In this document: positions 1 through 5,350 of the stretch, piece by piece
How the letters are laid out: every line of letters begins with the position of its first letter
How positions within the stretch are numbered: the first letter of the stretch is position 1
DNA from: Nitrospiraceae bacterium
GTDB lineage: Bacteria > Nitrospirota > Nitrospiria > Nitrospirales > Nitrospiraceae
Direction of reading: 5' to 3'
NCBI GenBank assembly: GCA_011391455.1
Contig: JAABQN010000147.1
Location: 1 to 5,350 of the forward strand
Length of the DNA: 5,350 bases
Translations under genes and position numbers: made by a program
Notes under the pieces: model-generated
What the model was told of the DNA's origin: nothing
Databases searched by the model: none
What the model saw: the letters and a program-made list of their open reading frames with translations, nothing else

Positions 1-479
1 TCCTGGTTGAATCCACGGCCGTTATCGCGAACGCTCAGCCGGACACCCCGCTTCAGCATCTTGAGCGATACCCTAGCCTCTTGCGCATGGCCATGCTTGA
101 TACAATTACTCACCGCTTCTTGGATGACGAGGAACAGGTGCAGGGACTGTTCAGTCGATAGGGCCTTCGCGGCACGGTCCTCGACCGCAAGGCGCACGCG
201 CGTCGCCTGGTGCTCCGTCAGTGATGCCAGCATCTGCTTCAGCGCAGCCGGAAGATCCTTCCCCTGGAGCAGGTCCGAGCCCAGCCCCGCGATGAAGTTC
301 CGGATCTCGCGCATGACATCGTTCAACTCATCAATGGCCTGATTGAGTGATGCTCTGGACGTCTTGAGGATCCTTGGAGGCATCGTCAATTTGGCCGATT
401 CGAGGGCGAGGCCCACGGCAAAAAGCGACTGTAAGATACCATCGTGCAGATCTTGGCTGATCCGCTCACGTTCCTCGAT
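1..479 (-). other. Kinase core: HisKA_3 dimerisation domain and truncated HATPase_c
   Basis: Residues about 1564-1630 carry the H-box RERISQDLHDGILQSLFAVG; His1575 is the predicted phosphoacceptor. This is the HisKA_3 class of NarX, NarQ and DesK rather than the EnvZ-type HisKA. Asp1576 and Gln1580 form the DxxxQ motif shown in NarX to support phosphatase activity, so a dual kinase/phosphatase is expected. The ATP-binding domain follows, with N-box QEAVSNCIKHGHA (Asn1688) and Asp-box DNGRGF (1715-1720). The later glycine-rich box and the stop codon lie past the left edge; this is a window cut and not evidence of a broken gene. Known partners of this kinase class are NarL/FixJ-type regulators. 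Confidence 0.95.
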
Positions 480-3400
480 CGCAGCGCGCAAGTCACGCTC
501 CCGTTGACGCAACGTCTCTTCCATGCGCTTGCGCTCGGTGATGTCGGTGGACGAGCCCAGCACCATTATCGCGCAACCCTCGTCGTCCAAAATCGGCCTT
601 TTGACAGTCTGAAGCCAGCGGGTTCTCCCATCAAAGCCCGTGATGACTTCTTCAGGAAAGAAGAGTTCGTGAAGGGTATCCATCACCGCCAGATCCTGCT
701 GACTGAAGGACGCCACCTCCTCCTGGTTGGAATTGAAGTCGGCATCGGTCTTGCCAATCAGGTTTTCCACCGTCGTCCCGTAGACATCGGCGACCGCCTT
801 GTTGACCAAGGTGAATCGACCCTCACGATCTTTTGCAAAGATGAAGTTCGGATGCGTGTCGATAATCTGGCGGATAAACGCATGGGATTTCCGCAGCTCT
901 TTCTCCGCCTGTTTCTGCTCGGCGGTGTGGCGGCTCCGTGCGATTTCTGTGGCAATGCGCTGCCCGAAAATACGCAAGAGATCTTGCTCTTCCTTGCTGA
1001 ACTCATGCGGCTTGTTATCCAGCAGGCAGGTCACCGCGACGACGCGCCCTTCGTTGTCCAGAGCAGGAAATCCGCAGTAAGAGACAGCCTGATGGTCCCG
1101 GAGAAACGACGCCTGTGGGAAGCGCTCCATGACGCGGTCGAATATCCGTACATCCTTGCTCTGTTCGACCGTGGCGCAGGGGGTGATCGCCAGGGAACAA
1201 TGGCCTGCATCCGTAATAGTCTGGCCGTTGATGTACACGGATTTGAAATATAACTCCTGGTCGACGATCTCTGATAAACAGACCACCTGCACCTTGAACA
1301 GCTCACCAATGATGCGCACGGCATGCTCAAGGACGACGCCAGGATCGCCCGACAACGTCATGCTGAGCTCATAGAGTTTCTTCAGTTGCCTGATGTGGGA
1401 GACTTCCCGCTCGACGAGCTGCTTGCGTTCGGTGATATCAAGCGCCAGCACTTGCATCACGGGGTTGCCGCCCACGGAGGTAGGGATTGCCGAAACGGCC
1501 ACGTCGACCTGTGACCCGTCGAGCCTTACAAACTTCTCATCCAATGACAGAACTGGTTGCCCCATAGTCAACTCGCGGATGCGGTCTTTCGCCACGGTGT
1601 GAAATTCAGGGGCGATCCGGTCCAGGACCGGCGTGCCGATCAGCTGCTCGGCGTTTGTCGCTTTGAGAATTCTTAACATCTCCCGATTGGCATAGACGAA
1701 CCGTCCCGCCTCGTTCAGGAAGATGCCGATCGGAGCGTTGTCCACCAAGGACCGATAGCGTTCTTCGCTCTGGCGCAATGACGCCTCCGCCCGCTTGCGC
1801 TCTCCGATATCCCGCATGATGGCGCAATTGTATTCTTTTCCCTCGTACTGCAGATAATTGACTGTGACCTCCATGTCCAGCACGCGGCCGGTCCTCGACC
1901 AATATTTCGATTCGAACGTCAAGGATCCTTTCTCCTTCAACTCTTCCCAATATGCAGGCCAGACCTCCGAAGTAAGATTCGGATCGATGTCGTGCAGGGT
2001 CATGGTCGTGAGTTCTTCCCAGGTATATTCCAACATCCGGCATATCGAATCATTGACATGAAAAATCCTGGCGTCAGACCCGATCCAGAGAAATCCTTCA
2101 ACCGCATGGTCGACGGAGAACTGAGTCAACTGAAGCGCTGCCTGGGCCTGCCGCAACAGGGTAATGTCTTCGTTCAACACGATAGCGCCGAGGGTCACTC
2201 CTGCCTCGTTTTTGACCGGAACGGTCGAATTACGAATGGTCTTCTTTGTCCCATCGAGACATTCGAAGTCAAAGATTTCGTTCAGCGACGGGACACCAGT
2301 CGTAAGTACTTGGCTCAGGGCCCAGCGATGGGGCTCGTTGACTGGTCCGATGGTCTCCCACCAGCCAGACTGGTTGTTTGAGGCCTGCAGCCCGATCTGT
2401 TTGATTTTCGACCAAATCTGCTTCGCAGCCGGGTTTGCGAGGAGCGGTTTGCCAGATCGATCGGTAAACCAGACCCCCACCGGGAGCGCATCGAGGACAG
2501 TTCGCAACTGGTGTTCGCTTTGGGCTAGGGCCTCCTGGGCCTGTTTCTGTTCCGTGATGTCGATATGGGAGCCAGCCATACGATACGGGTTCCCTTCGGC
2601 ATCGGAAATGGAGACCCCCCGAGCAAGAATCCACCGGTAACTGCCGTTCTTGTGACGCAGACGGTGTTCAAGTTCATATTGTGGAGCTGTCCCCTCCAGG
2701 TATGCCCGTACTGTTGCCGATGACCGCTTGCGGTCATCGGGATGGAGGCGCTCCTCCCACTCAAAGAGCTCTCCTCGGAGTTCGTGCTCTTCATATCCCA
2801 ACATACTTTTCCAGAGCGGTGAGAAATAGGTCTTGCCGGTCCTGAGATCCCAGTCCCAGATCCCGGTGTTCGAACCGCGGACGGCGAGGATAAATCGCTC
2901 TTCGCTGGCATGCAAGGCTTCCGCGACCTGCCTGCGTTCGGTAATGTCCTGGAAGGTTCCATGCAGGCTAAGAATACGGCCACCTCCCCCCTCCACCGGC
3001 TCTCCCCGTGTAACACCCCAGCGATGGGTCCCATCAGCGTGAATGAATTCGAGCTCAAGTTCGTAGCACTCCCCTGTCGCCAACGCTTGGGTAACGGCTT
3101 TGTCGAGTCGAGCATAACTGTCCACCGTGTATATTTTGGGGTGGTCCTTATAGCTGACTGCGGGCTGGTTGGGATCTCTACCAAAAATTGCGTAGAGCTC
3201 ATCCGACCAGGTAACGGTGTCAGTCTCGACGGTCCAATACCAACTCCCTATCTTTGCCAGACGTTGAGCCTCAGTGAGCTGGAGCTGTTTCTCCCGCACG
3301 ATCTCCTCCGCCCGCTTGCGCTCGATCGCGATACACGCGATTTGCACCGCCCGTTCAATGAGCTGCAAATCGGCGTGGGTCGGCTGCCGCGGTTCACCGT

Positions 3401-5168
3401 AATACACCGCGAACGTGCCCAAGACGGTGCCGTCGGAGGATTTCACGGGCGTGGACCAGCAGGCCCGGAGGCCGTGGCAAAGGGCAAGATCGCGGTAATC
3501 ATTCCAGAGAGGATCGTCGGCGATGTTCGACGCGATGACCTGGCGTCGCGTGAAGGCCGCGGTCCCACAAGAGCCGACGTCCGGGCCGATAGCCAGGCCA
3601 TCGATCGCATGGACATACGCCTCAGGGAGGCTGGGCGCGGCGCCATGGCGCAAGTGAAGTCCGTCACGATCGAGGAGCAAAATGGAACAGTGCGTCCCGT
3701 TTGAAAGCTCCTCGATCACCCGACACATCAGCGTCAGAACCTCTTGCAAGGGAGCATCTGTGGCGATCATCTCCAGGATGCGCTTCTCGGCGGCCAAGAG
3801 CTGTTCATTGGCCTTGCGGTCGGTGATGTCTTGGCATGAGCCGGACATTCGATATGGTTCTCCCTGCTCATCCCACAGCGCCTGCCCTCGCCCGCGAATC
3901 CATCGATAGTCGCCTGCATTAGTGCGCAGCCGGTATTCGACATCGTAGGGAACGCGCTGTTCGATATGTGCGGCCAGTTGGCCGAACACGTGATCCTTGT
4001 CGTCGGGATGAAGCCTTGTCGCCCATTGTTCGAGCGTCTCGAACGACTCTGACTCCTCCAAGTCCAGTAATTCCCGGACTCGTGGCGACCACCAGATCGA
4101 TGTCTGCGGCGCATACCAAGGCTCACCTGGAAGCCGCTGGGCATCCCAGAGGATATCGGTCGACCCCTCTACGGCGAGCGCAACACGCTGTTCGCTTTCG
4201 TATAACGCCCTCTCCGCTCGCTTCTTGTCAGACATATCCCGGCCCATTCCGGTGATGCCGATGGGCTCGCCTTGAGAGTCCCTGAGTAGGGCGCCGGTCA
4301 CGTGATAGGGAATGGCACGGAAGTCTTTGGTAAGCAGATGGCCGTCAAGTTCGGCGTACCCCGCCGTAAAGGCCTGCAGAATGGCGGCGGCGGTGCGGGT
4401 TTGTTCTTCTGGAGGCACGAAGGCCAAGGCGGGCTTGTTCAGCAATTCCTCAGGGCTGTATCCCGTCACGTCCACGAGACGCCGATTCCATTTCACCAAG
4501 TTGCCTTGGGTGTTCAGAGCGAACACGATGTCAGGGATCGCTTCTATGACATTGTGTAGATCGACCAGGGCCTGGGCACGTTCTTGCTCGGCTCGCCTCC
4601 GTTCGAATTCCGCCGCAATGCGCGGGGCAAAGACTCCTAACAGGGATTGCAGATTGTCGCTGTGTTCCAGAGGCTTCGTATCCATCACGACGAGCAAACC
4701 AATCACTGCTCCGCTTTTCGCCATGAGCGGCACCGCGCAATAGCTCTCGGCGCCCAGGTCTGCCAACCGCTGGAACTGAGGAAAGGTGGCCTGGAGATCC
4801 CGGTCGAAGCAGGTGAAGGTCTGTGTCAGTGCGGTGGCACAGGGTGTATGGGCAAGTTCATATTCGAAGTTGTCGACGAGGGCGCCGGCGGCGGAGACGG
4901 CCCGGGTGCGGATTGTTTTGACGCGATCTTCCTGCACCTCCCCGATAATTGTGTACTGGACCTTCAAGCGCGCCGTCAGGTGTGTCACCAAGGATGCGAA
5001 GAACTCATCGCCGGTCTCCGCCGCAGTGCTCTCGACGATGGCGCGAAGCAGGGCTGATTGCTCCCGCAAATCCTGCGCCGAACGGTCTCGTTCGGCCAGC
5101 TGGCGTGACAGGTCGGCAACCTGGCCGCGCAGCAAGTCCAATTCGGACAGATGGCCGGTACTACTCAT
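1..5168 (-). CDS. Giant multi-PAS/GAF sensor histidine kinase, NarL/DesK type (3' end outside window)
   Basis: One open frame of 1722 visible codons, still open at the left edge. The product is predicted to be a soluble two-component kinase that senses signals through eleven modules and autophosphorylates on His1575. Order (approximate residues): coiled coil 1-40, GAF 41-190, PAS 200-318, PAS 322-452, GAF 460-613, PAS 628-747, PAS 758-876, PAS 886-1007, PAS 1013-1126, PAS 1136-1248, GAF 1262-1411, PAS 1428-1548, HisKA_3 1564-1630, HATPase_c from about 1650. Most PAS domains end in a DIT(E/D)RK-like motif followed by a charged linker helix. No hydrophobic stretch long enough to span a membrane was seen. 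The start at 5168 is chosen because AAGGAG lies 7 nt upstream; an in-frame ATG at 5186 is possible but has no comparable site, and an in-frame stop lies at 5223-5225. Ligands and target genes cannot be read from sequence. The kinase class is secure; individual PAS boundaries are approximate. Confidence 0.96.
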   Translation of the reverse strand, partial: MSSTGHLSELDLLRGQVADLSRQLAERDRSAQDLREQSALLRAIVESTAAETGDEFFASLVTHLTARLKVQYTIIGEVQEDRVKTIRTRAVSAAGALVDNFEYELAHTPCATALTQTFTCFDRDLQATFPQFQRLADLGAESYCAVPLMAKSGAVIGLLVVMDTKPLEHSDNLQSLLGVFAPRIAAEFERRRAEQERAQALVDLHNVIEAIPDIVFALNTQGNLVKWNRRLVDVTGYSPEELLNKPALAFVPPEEQTRTAAAILQAFTAGYAELDGHLLTKDFRAIPYHVTGALLRDSQGEPIGITGMGRDMSDKKRAERALYESEQRVALAVEGSTDILWDAQRLPGEPWYAPQTSIWWSPRVRELLDLEESESFETLEQWATRLHPDDKDHVFGQLAAHIEQRVPYDVEYRLRTNAGDYRWIRGRGQALWDEQGEPYRMSGSCQDITDRKANEQLLAAEKRILEMIATDAPLQEVLTLMCRVIEELSNGTHCSILLLDRDGLHLRHGAAPSLPEAYVHAIDGLAIGPDVGSCGTAAFTRRQVIASNIADDPLWNDYRDLALCHGLRACWSTPVKSSDGTVLGTFAVYYGEPRQPTHADLQLIERAVQIACIAIERKRAEEIVREKQLQLTEAQRLAKIGSWYWTVETDTVTWSDELYAIFGRDPNQPAVSYKDHPKIYTVDSYARLDKAVTQALATGECYELELEFIHADGTHRWGVTRGEPVEGGGGRILSLHGTFQDITERRQVAEALHASEERFILAVRGSNTGIWDWDLRTGKTYFSPLWKSMLGYEEHELRGELFEWEERLHPDDRKRSSATVRAYLEGTAPQYELEHRLRHKNGSYRWILARGVSISDAEGNPYRMAGSHIDITEQKQAQEALAQSEHQLRTVLDALPVGVWFTDRSGKPLLANPAAKQIWSKIKQIGLQASNNQSGWWETIGPVNEPHRWALSQVLTTGVPSLNEIFDFECLDGTKKTIRNSTVPVKNEAGVTLGAIVLNEDITLLRQAQAALQLTQFSVDHAVEGFLWIGSDARIFHVNDSICRMLEYTWEELTTMTLHDIDPNLTSEVWPAYWEELKEKGSLTFESKYWSRTGRVLDMEVTVNYLQYEGKEYNCAIMRDIGERKRAEASLRQSEERYRSLVDNAPIGIFLNEAGRFVYANREMLRILKATNAEQLIGTPVLDRIAPEFHTVAKDRIRELTMGQPVLSLDEKFVRLDGSQVDVAVSAIPTSVGGNPVMQVLALDITERKQLVEREVSHIRQLKKLYELSMTLSGDPGVVLEHAVRIIGELFKVQVVCLSEIVDQELYFKSVYINGQTITDAGHCSLAITPCATVEQSKDVRIFDRVMERFPQASFLRDHQAVSYCGFPALDNEGRVVAVTCLLDNKPHEFSKEEQDLLRIFGQRIATEIARSRHTAEQKQAEKELRKSHAFIRQIIDTHPNFIFAKDREGRFTLVNKAVADVYGTTVENLIGKTDADFNSNQEEVASFSQQDLAVMDTLHELFFPEEVITGFDGRTRWLQTVKRPILDDEGCAIMVLGSSTDITERKRMEETLRQRERDLRAAIEERERISQDLHDGILQSLFAVGLALESAKLTMPPRILKTSRASLNQAIDELNDVMREIRNFIAGLGSDLLQGKDLPAALKQMLASLTEHQATRVRLAVEDRAAKALSTEQSLHLFLVIQEAVSNCIKHGHAQEARVSLKMLKRGVRLSVRDNGRGFNQ
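525..1385 (-). other. Domain unit GAF3-PAS8 of the kinase
   Basis: Residues 1262-1411 are a GAF domain starting LKKLYELSMTLSGDPGVVLE, with ITPCAT (Cys1331), a FPQ motif, VSYCGFPAL (Cys1365), LDNKPHEFS and LLRIFGQRIATEIARSR. Residues 1428-1548 are a PAS domain starting SHAFIRQIIDTHPNFIFAKD, with FTLVNKAVADVYG and the end STDITERK (Asp1542). This is the module directly connected to the kinase core, so it is likely to transmit the combined signal to the dimerisation helices. The two cysteines are 34 residues apart, exactly as in GAF1 (Cys110 and Cys144), supporting common descent of the two GAF domains. Confidence 0.87.
1784..1802. repeat. 19-base direct repeat, copy 1 (PAS6 to PAS7 linker)
   Basis: CCTCCGCCCGCTTGCGCTC is identical to 3305-3323. 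It encodes the ERKRAE linker after PAS6. The copies are 1521 bases apart, a multiple of three, and lie in the same reading frame. Confidence 0.85.
2717..2740. repeat. 24-base inverted repeat inside the PAS4 coding region
   Basis: CCGATGACCGC (2717-2727) is followed by TT and then its exact reverse complement GCGGTCATCGG (2730-2740). As RNA it would form a strong GC-rich hairpin with a 4-base loop after one loop-closing adjustment. It encodes the residues just after HPDD of PAS4 (DDRKRSS). No T-run follows on either strand, so it is not a classical intrinsic terminator. Confidence 0.85.
3305..3323. repeat. 19-base direct repeat, copy 2 (GAF2 to PAS3 linker)
   Basis: Second exact copy of the repeat at 1784-1802, here encoding the ERKRAEE linker after GAF2. 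Identity reflects the same linker motif with the same codons, either from module duplication or from constrained codon choice. Confidence 0.85.
3330..4205 (-). other. Domain unit PAS2-GAF2 of the kinase
   Basis: Residues 322-452 are a PAS domain of the PAS_3 fold type, recognised by RLHPDD (HPDD at 387-390), VEYRLRTNAGDYRWI (YRW at 421-423), PYRMSGS and QDITDRK (Asp447). Residues 460-613 are a GAF domain of a different subtype from GAF1 and GAF3, with GSCGTAAF (Cys534), NIADDPLWNDYRDLAL, GLRACWSTPV (Cys570) and TFAVYYGEPR. This GSCGTA...ACWSTP pattern is a familiar GAF variant found next to PAS domains in environmental bacterial kinases and cyclic-di-GMP enzymes; no specific ligand can be assigned. 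The GAF ends in an IERKRAEE linker encoded partly by an exact 19-base repeat found again at 1784-1802. Confidence 0.85.
4215..5048 (-). other. Domain unit GAF1-PAS1 of the kinase
   Basis: Residues 41-190 form a GAF domain with the landmarks HTPCAT (Cys110), FPQF, AESYC (Cys144) and MDTKPL, followed by a helix ending EFERRRAE (187-194). Residues 200-318 form a PAS domain starting HNVIEAIPDIVFAL, with the usual core WNRRLVDVTGYSPEELL and the end motif GMGRDMSDKK. GAF domains of this TPC...SYC kind are common N-terminal input modules in bacterial kinases; the ligand is unknown. The N-terminal 40 residues before the GAF are leucine-rich and heptad-like (SELDLLRGQVADLSRQLAE), suggesting a dimer coiled coil. 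The unit closely resembles GAF3-PAS8 near the other end of the sensor array. Confidence 0.85.
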
Positions 5169-5175
5169 GGTGCGA

Positions 5176-5181
5176 CTCCTT
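5176..5181 (-). promoter_or_regulatory. Ribosome binding site of the kinase gene
   Basis: On the minus strand AAGGAG lies 7 nt before the ATG at 5168, an ideal Shine-Dalgarno match and spacing. It decides the start in favour of 5168 over the in-frame ATG at 5186, which would place this site inside the coding sequence. Confidence 0.85.
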
Positions 5182-5201
5182 GCCATGCAAGATGGCGATG
5201 C

Positions 5202-5230
5202 ATTACAGCCCGGTACGGATCGTCAGCATC
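5202..5230 (-). promoter_or_regulatory. Weak candidate promoter for the kinase gene
   Basis: On the minus strand TGTAAT (5202-5207) matches the sigma-70 -10 consensus at five of six positions and would start transcription about 27 nt before the ATG. The region 17 nt further upstream (around 5225-5230) reads GATGCT, which does not resemble TTGACA; it falls inside the tandem repeat. If real, the promoter would probably need an activator. I did not find a convincing -24/-12 sigma-54 site. Confidence 0.25.
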
Positions 5231-5240
5231 GAAGCATCGA
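5225..5240. repeat. Perfect 8-bp tandem direct repeat upstream of the kinase
   Basis: AGCATCGA occurs twice back to back on the plus strand (5225-5232 and 5233-5240). It sits 57-72 bases upstream of the start codon, overlapping the position a -35 element would take for the candidate -10 box. Related GATGC/GCATC words occur nearby at 5197-5201 and 5263-5267. This could be a regulator binding site or simple slippage. Confidence 0.6.
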
Positions 5241-5350
5241 CATGCAGCGGGTACGATCGCGCTGATGCCTCTGAGTTGTGCGGAAAGATTCTGATGGTGA
5301 ATGAAGGGGAAATGAAAAACAGAAGATGCGACAGGATCGTTCCAGCGGCG

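Larger units (their letters stand above)
1425..3287 (-). other. Run of five consecutive PAS domains (PAS3 to PAS7)
   Basis: Five PAS modules follow without an intervening GAF. PAS3 (628-747) starts RLAKIGSWYWTVETDTVTWS and ends QDITERR. PAS4 (758-876) is a PAS_3-type domain with RLHPDD (809-812), YRW (844-846) and IDITEQK. PAS5 (886-1007) starts QLRTVLDALPVGVWFTD, carries an unusual tryptophan-rich middle (SGWWETIGPVNEPHRW) and ends EDITLLR. PAS6 (1013-1126) has the start FSVDHAVEGFLWIGSDARI and ends MRDIGERKRAE. PAS7 (1136-1248) is a canonical PAS with YRSLVDNAPIGIFLNEAG, FVYANREML and LDITERK. None shows a recognisable heme, flavin or chromophore motif by eye (the flavin-binding GXNCRFLQ of LOV domains is absent), so signals are unassigned; some may serve only in dimerisation and signal relay. 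Confidence 0.85.
5187..5350. other. Upstream region of the kinase; no secure gene
   Basis: The far end (about 5282-5330) is richer in A on the plus strand and looks intergenic. Two weak coding possibilities exist. On the minus strand a frame is open from 5350 to a TGA at 5165-5167, overlapping the kinase ATG as ATGA. On the plus strand an ATG at 5294 opens a frame (MVNEGEMKNRRCDRIVPAA) that runs off the edge, preceded by a poor GGAAAG site. Neither peptide is recognisable. No tRNA, terminator or mobile element is seen. Confidence 0.5.

Noticed and set aside
1..30. Truncated kinase or pseudogene because the ATPase domain is incomplete
   Set aside because: The frame is open at the window edge right after the intact DNGRGF box, so the missing part is simply outside the window.
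444..1253. 269-codon plus-strand open frame
   Set aside because: It lies wholly antisense to GAF3, PAS8 and the H-box of the kinase, has no recognisable motif, and is explained by the GC-biased codons of the opposite strand.
1606..2043. 145-codon minus-strand open frame
   Set aside because: Out-of-frame shadow of PAS6 and PAS7; rich in Arg, Gly and His with no family resemblance.
2717..2740. Intragenic hairpin as a transcription terminator
   Set aside because: No run of T follows the stem on either strand and the hairpin lies in the middle of an intact coding frame.
2525..3202. 225-codon minus-strand open frame in another frame
   Set aside because: Overlaps the real kinase frame on the same strand, out of register; the real frame shows clear PAS motifs here.
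2910..3704. 264-codon plus-strand open frame
   Set aside because: Antisense shadow of PAS3 and GAF2; composition is not protein-like and no ribosome site supports it.
5166..5186. ATG at 5186 as the start of the kinase
   Set aside because: In frame and possible, but the AAGGAG site at 5176-5181 is placed for the ATG at 5168 and would otherwise be internal.
5294..5350. Divergent plus-strand gene starting at 5294
   Set aside because: Only 19 codons are visible, with a weak ribosome site and no recognisable sequence; cannot be supported.

Overview
The window is essentially one very large gene on the minus strand, plus about 180 bases of upstream DNA at the right-hand end. An uninterrupted reading frame starts at an ATG at 5168 and runs leftwards through the whole window, leaving it at position 1. 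It gives 1722 visible codons with no stop and no net frame change; I checked the frame at the conserved DIT-type motif that ends each PAS domain and at the kinase boxes. The 3' end lies outside the window.

The product is a giant sensor histidine kinase with no visible membrane segment or signal peptide, so probably cytoplasmic. From the N-terminus I read: short coiled coil, GAF1, PAS1, PAS2, GAF2, PAS3, PAS4, PAS5, PAS6, PAS7, GAF3, PAS8, then a NarL/DesK-type dimerisation/phosphoacceptor domain (HisKA_3, His1575 in a DLHDGILQ motif) and an HATPase_c domain that is cut at its DNGRGF box. The last part of the ATPase domain is missing only because the window ends. In this family the usual partner is a NarL/FixJ-type response regulator with a LuxR-type DNA-binding domain; none is visible here, but it could lie just left of the window.

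Right-hand end (5169-5350): a good Shine-Dalgarno (AAGGAG) 7 nt before the ATG, a weak candidate -10 box, and a perfect 8-bp tandem repeat. A frame that stays open from the window edge and ends in an ATGA overlap with the kinase start is ambiguous.

Structure beyond the protein: a near-uninterrupted 24-base inverted repeat inside the PAS4 coding region, an exact in-frame 19-base direct repeat in two PAS/GAF linkers, and clear signs that the sensor array grew by duplication (GAF1-PAS1 resembles GAF3-PAS8; PAS2 resembles PAS4).

Organism: moderately GC-rich (roughly high 50s percent by eye) bacterial DNA. Very large multi-PAS/GAF soluble kinases of this style are common in environmental Gram-negatives such as Nitrospira, deltaproteobacteria and related groups; a Nitrospira-like source is a guess. 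No RNA genes, CRISPR, mobile elements or terminators were seen. I see no strong evidence for a new defence or mobile system; the notable features are the size and modular build of the sensor.
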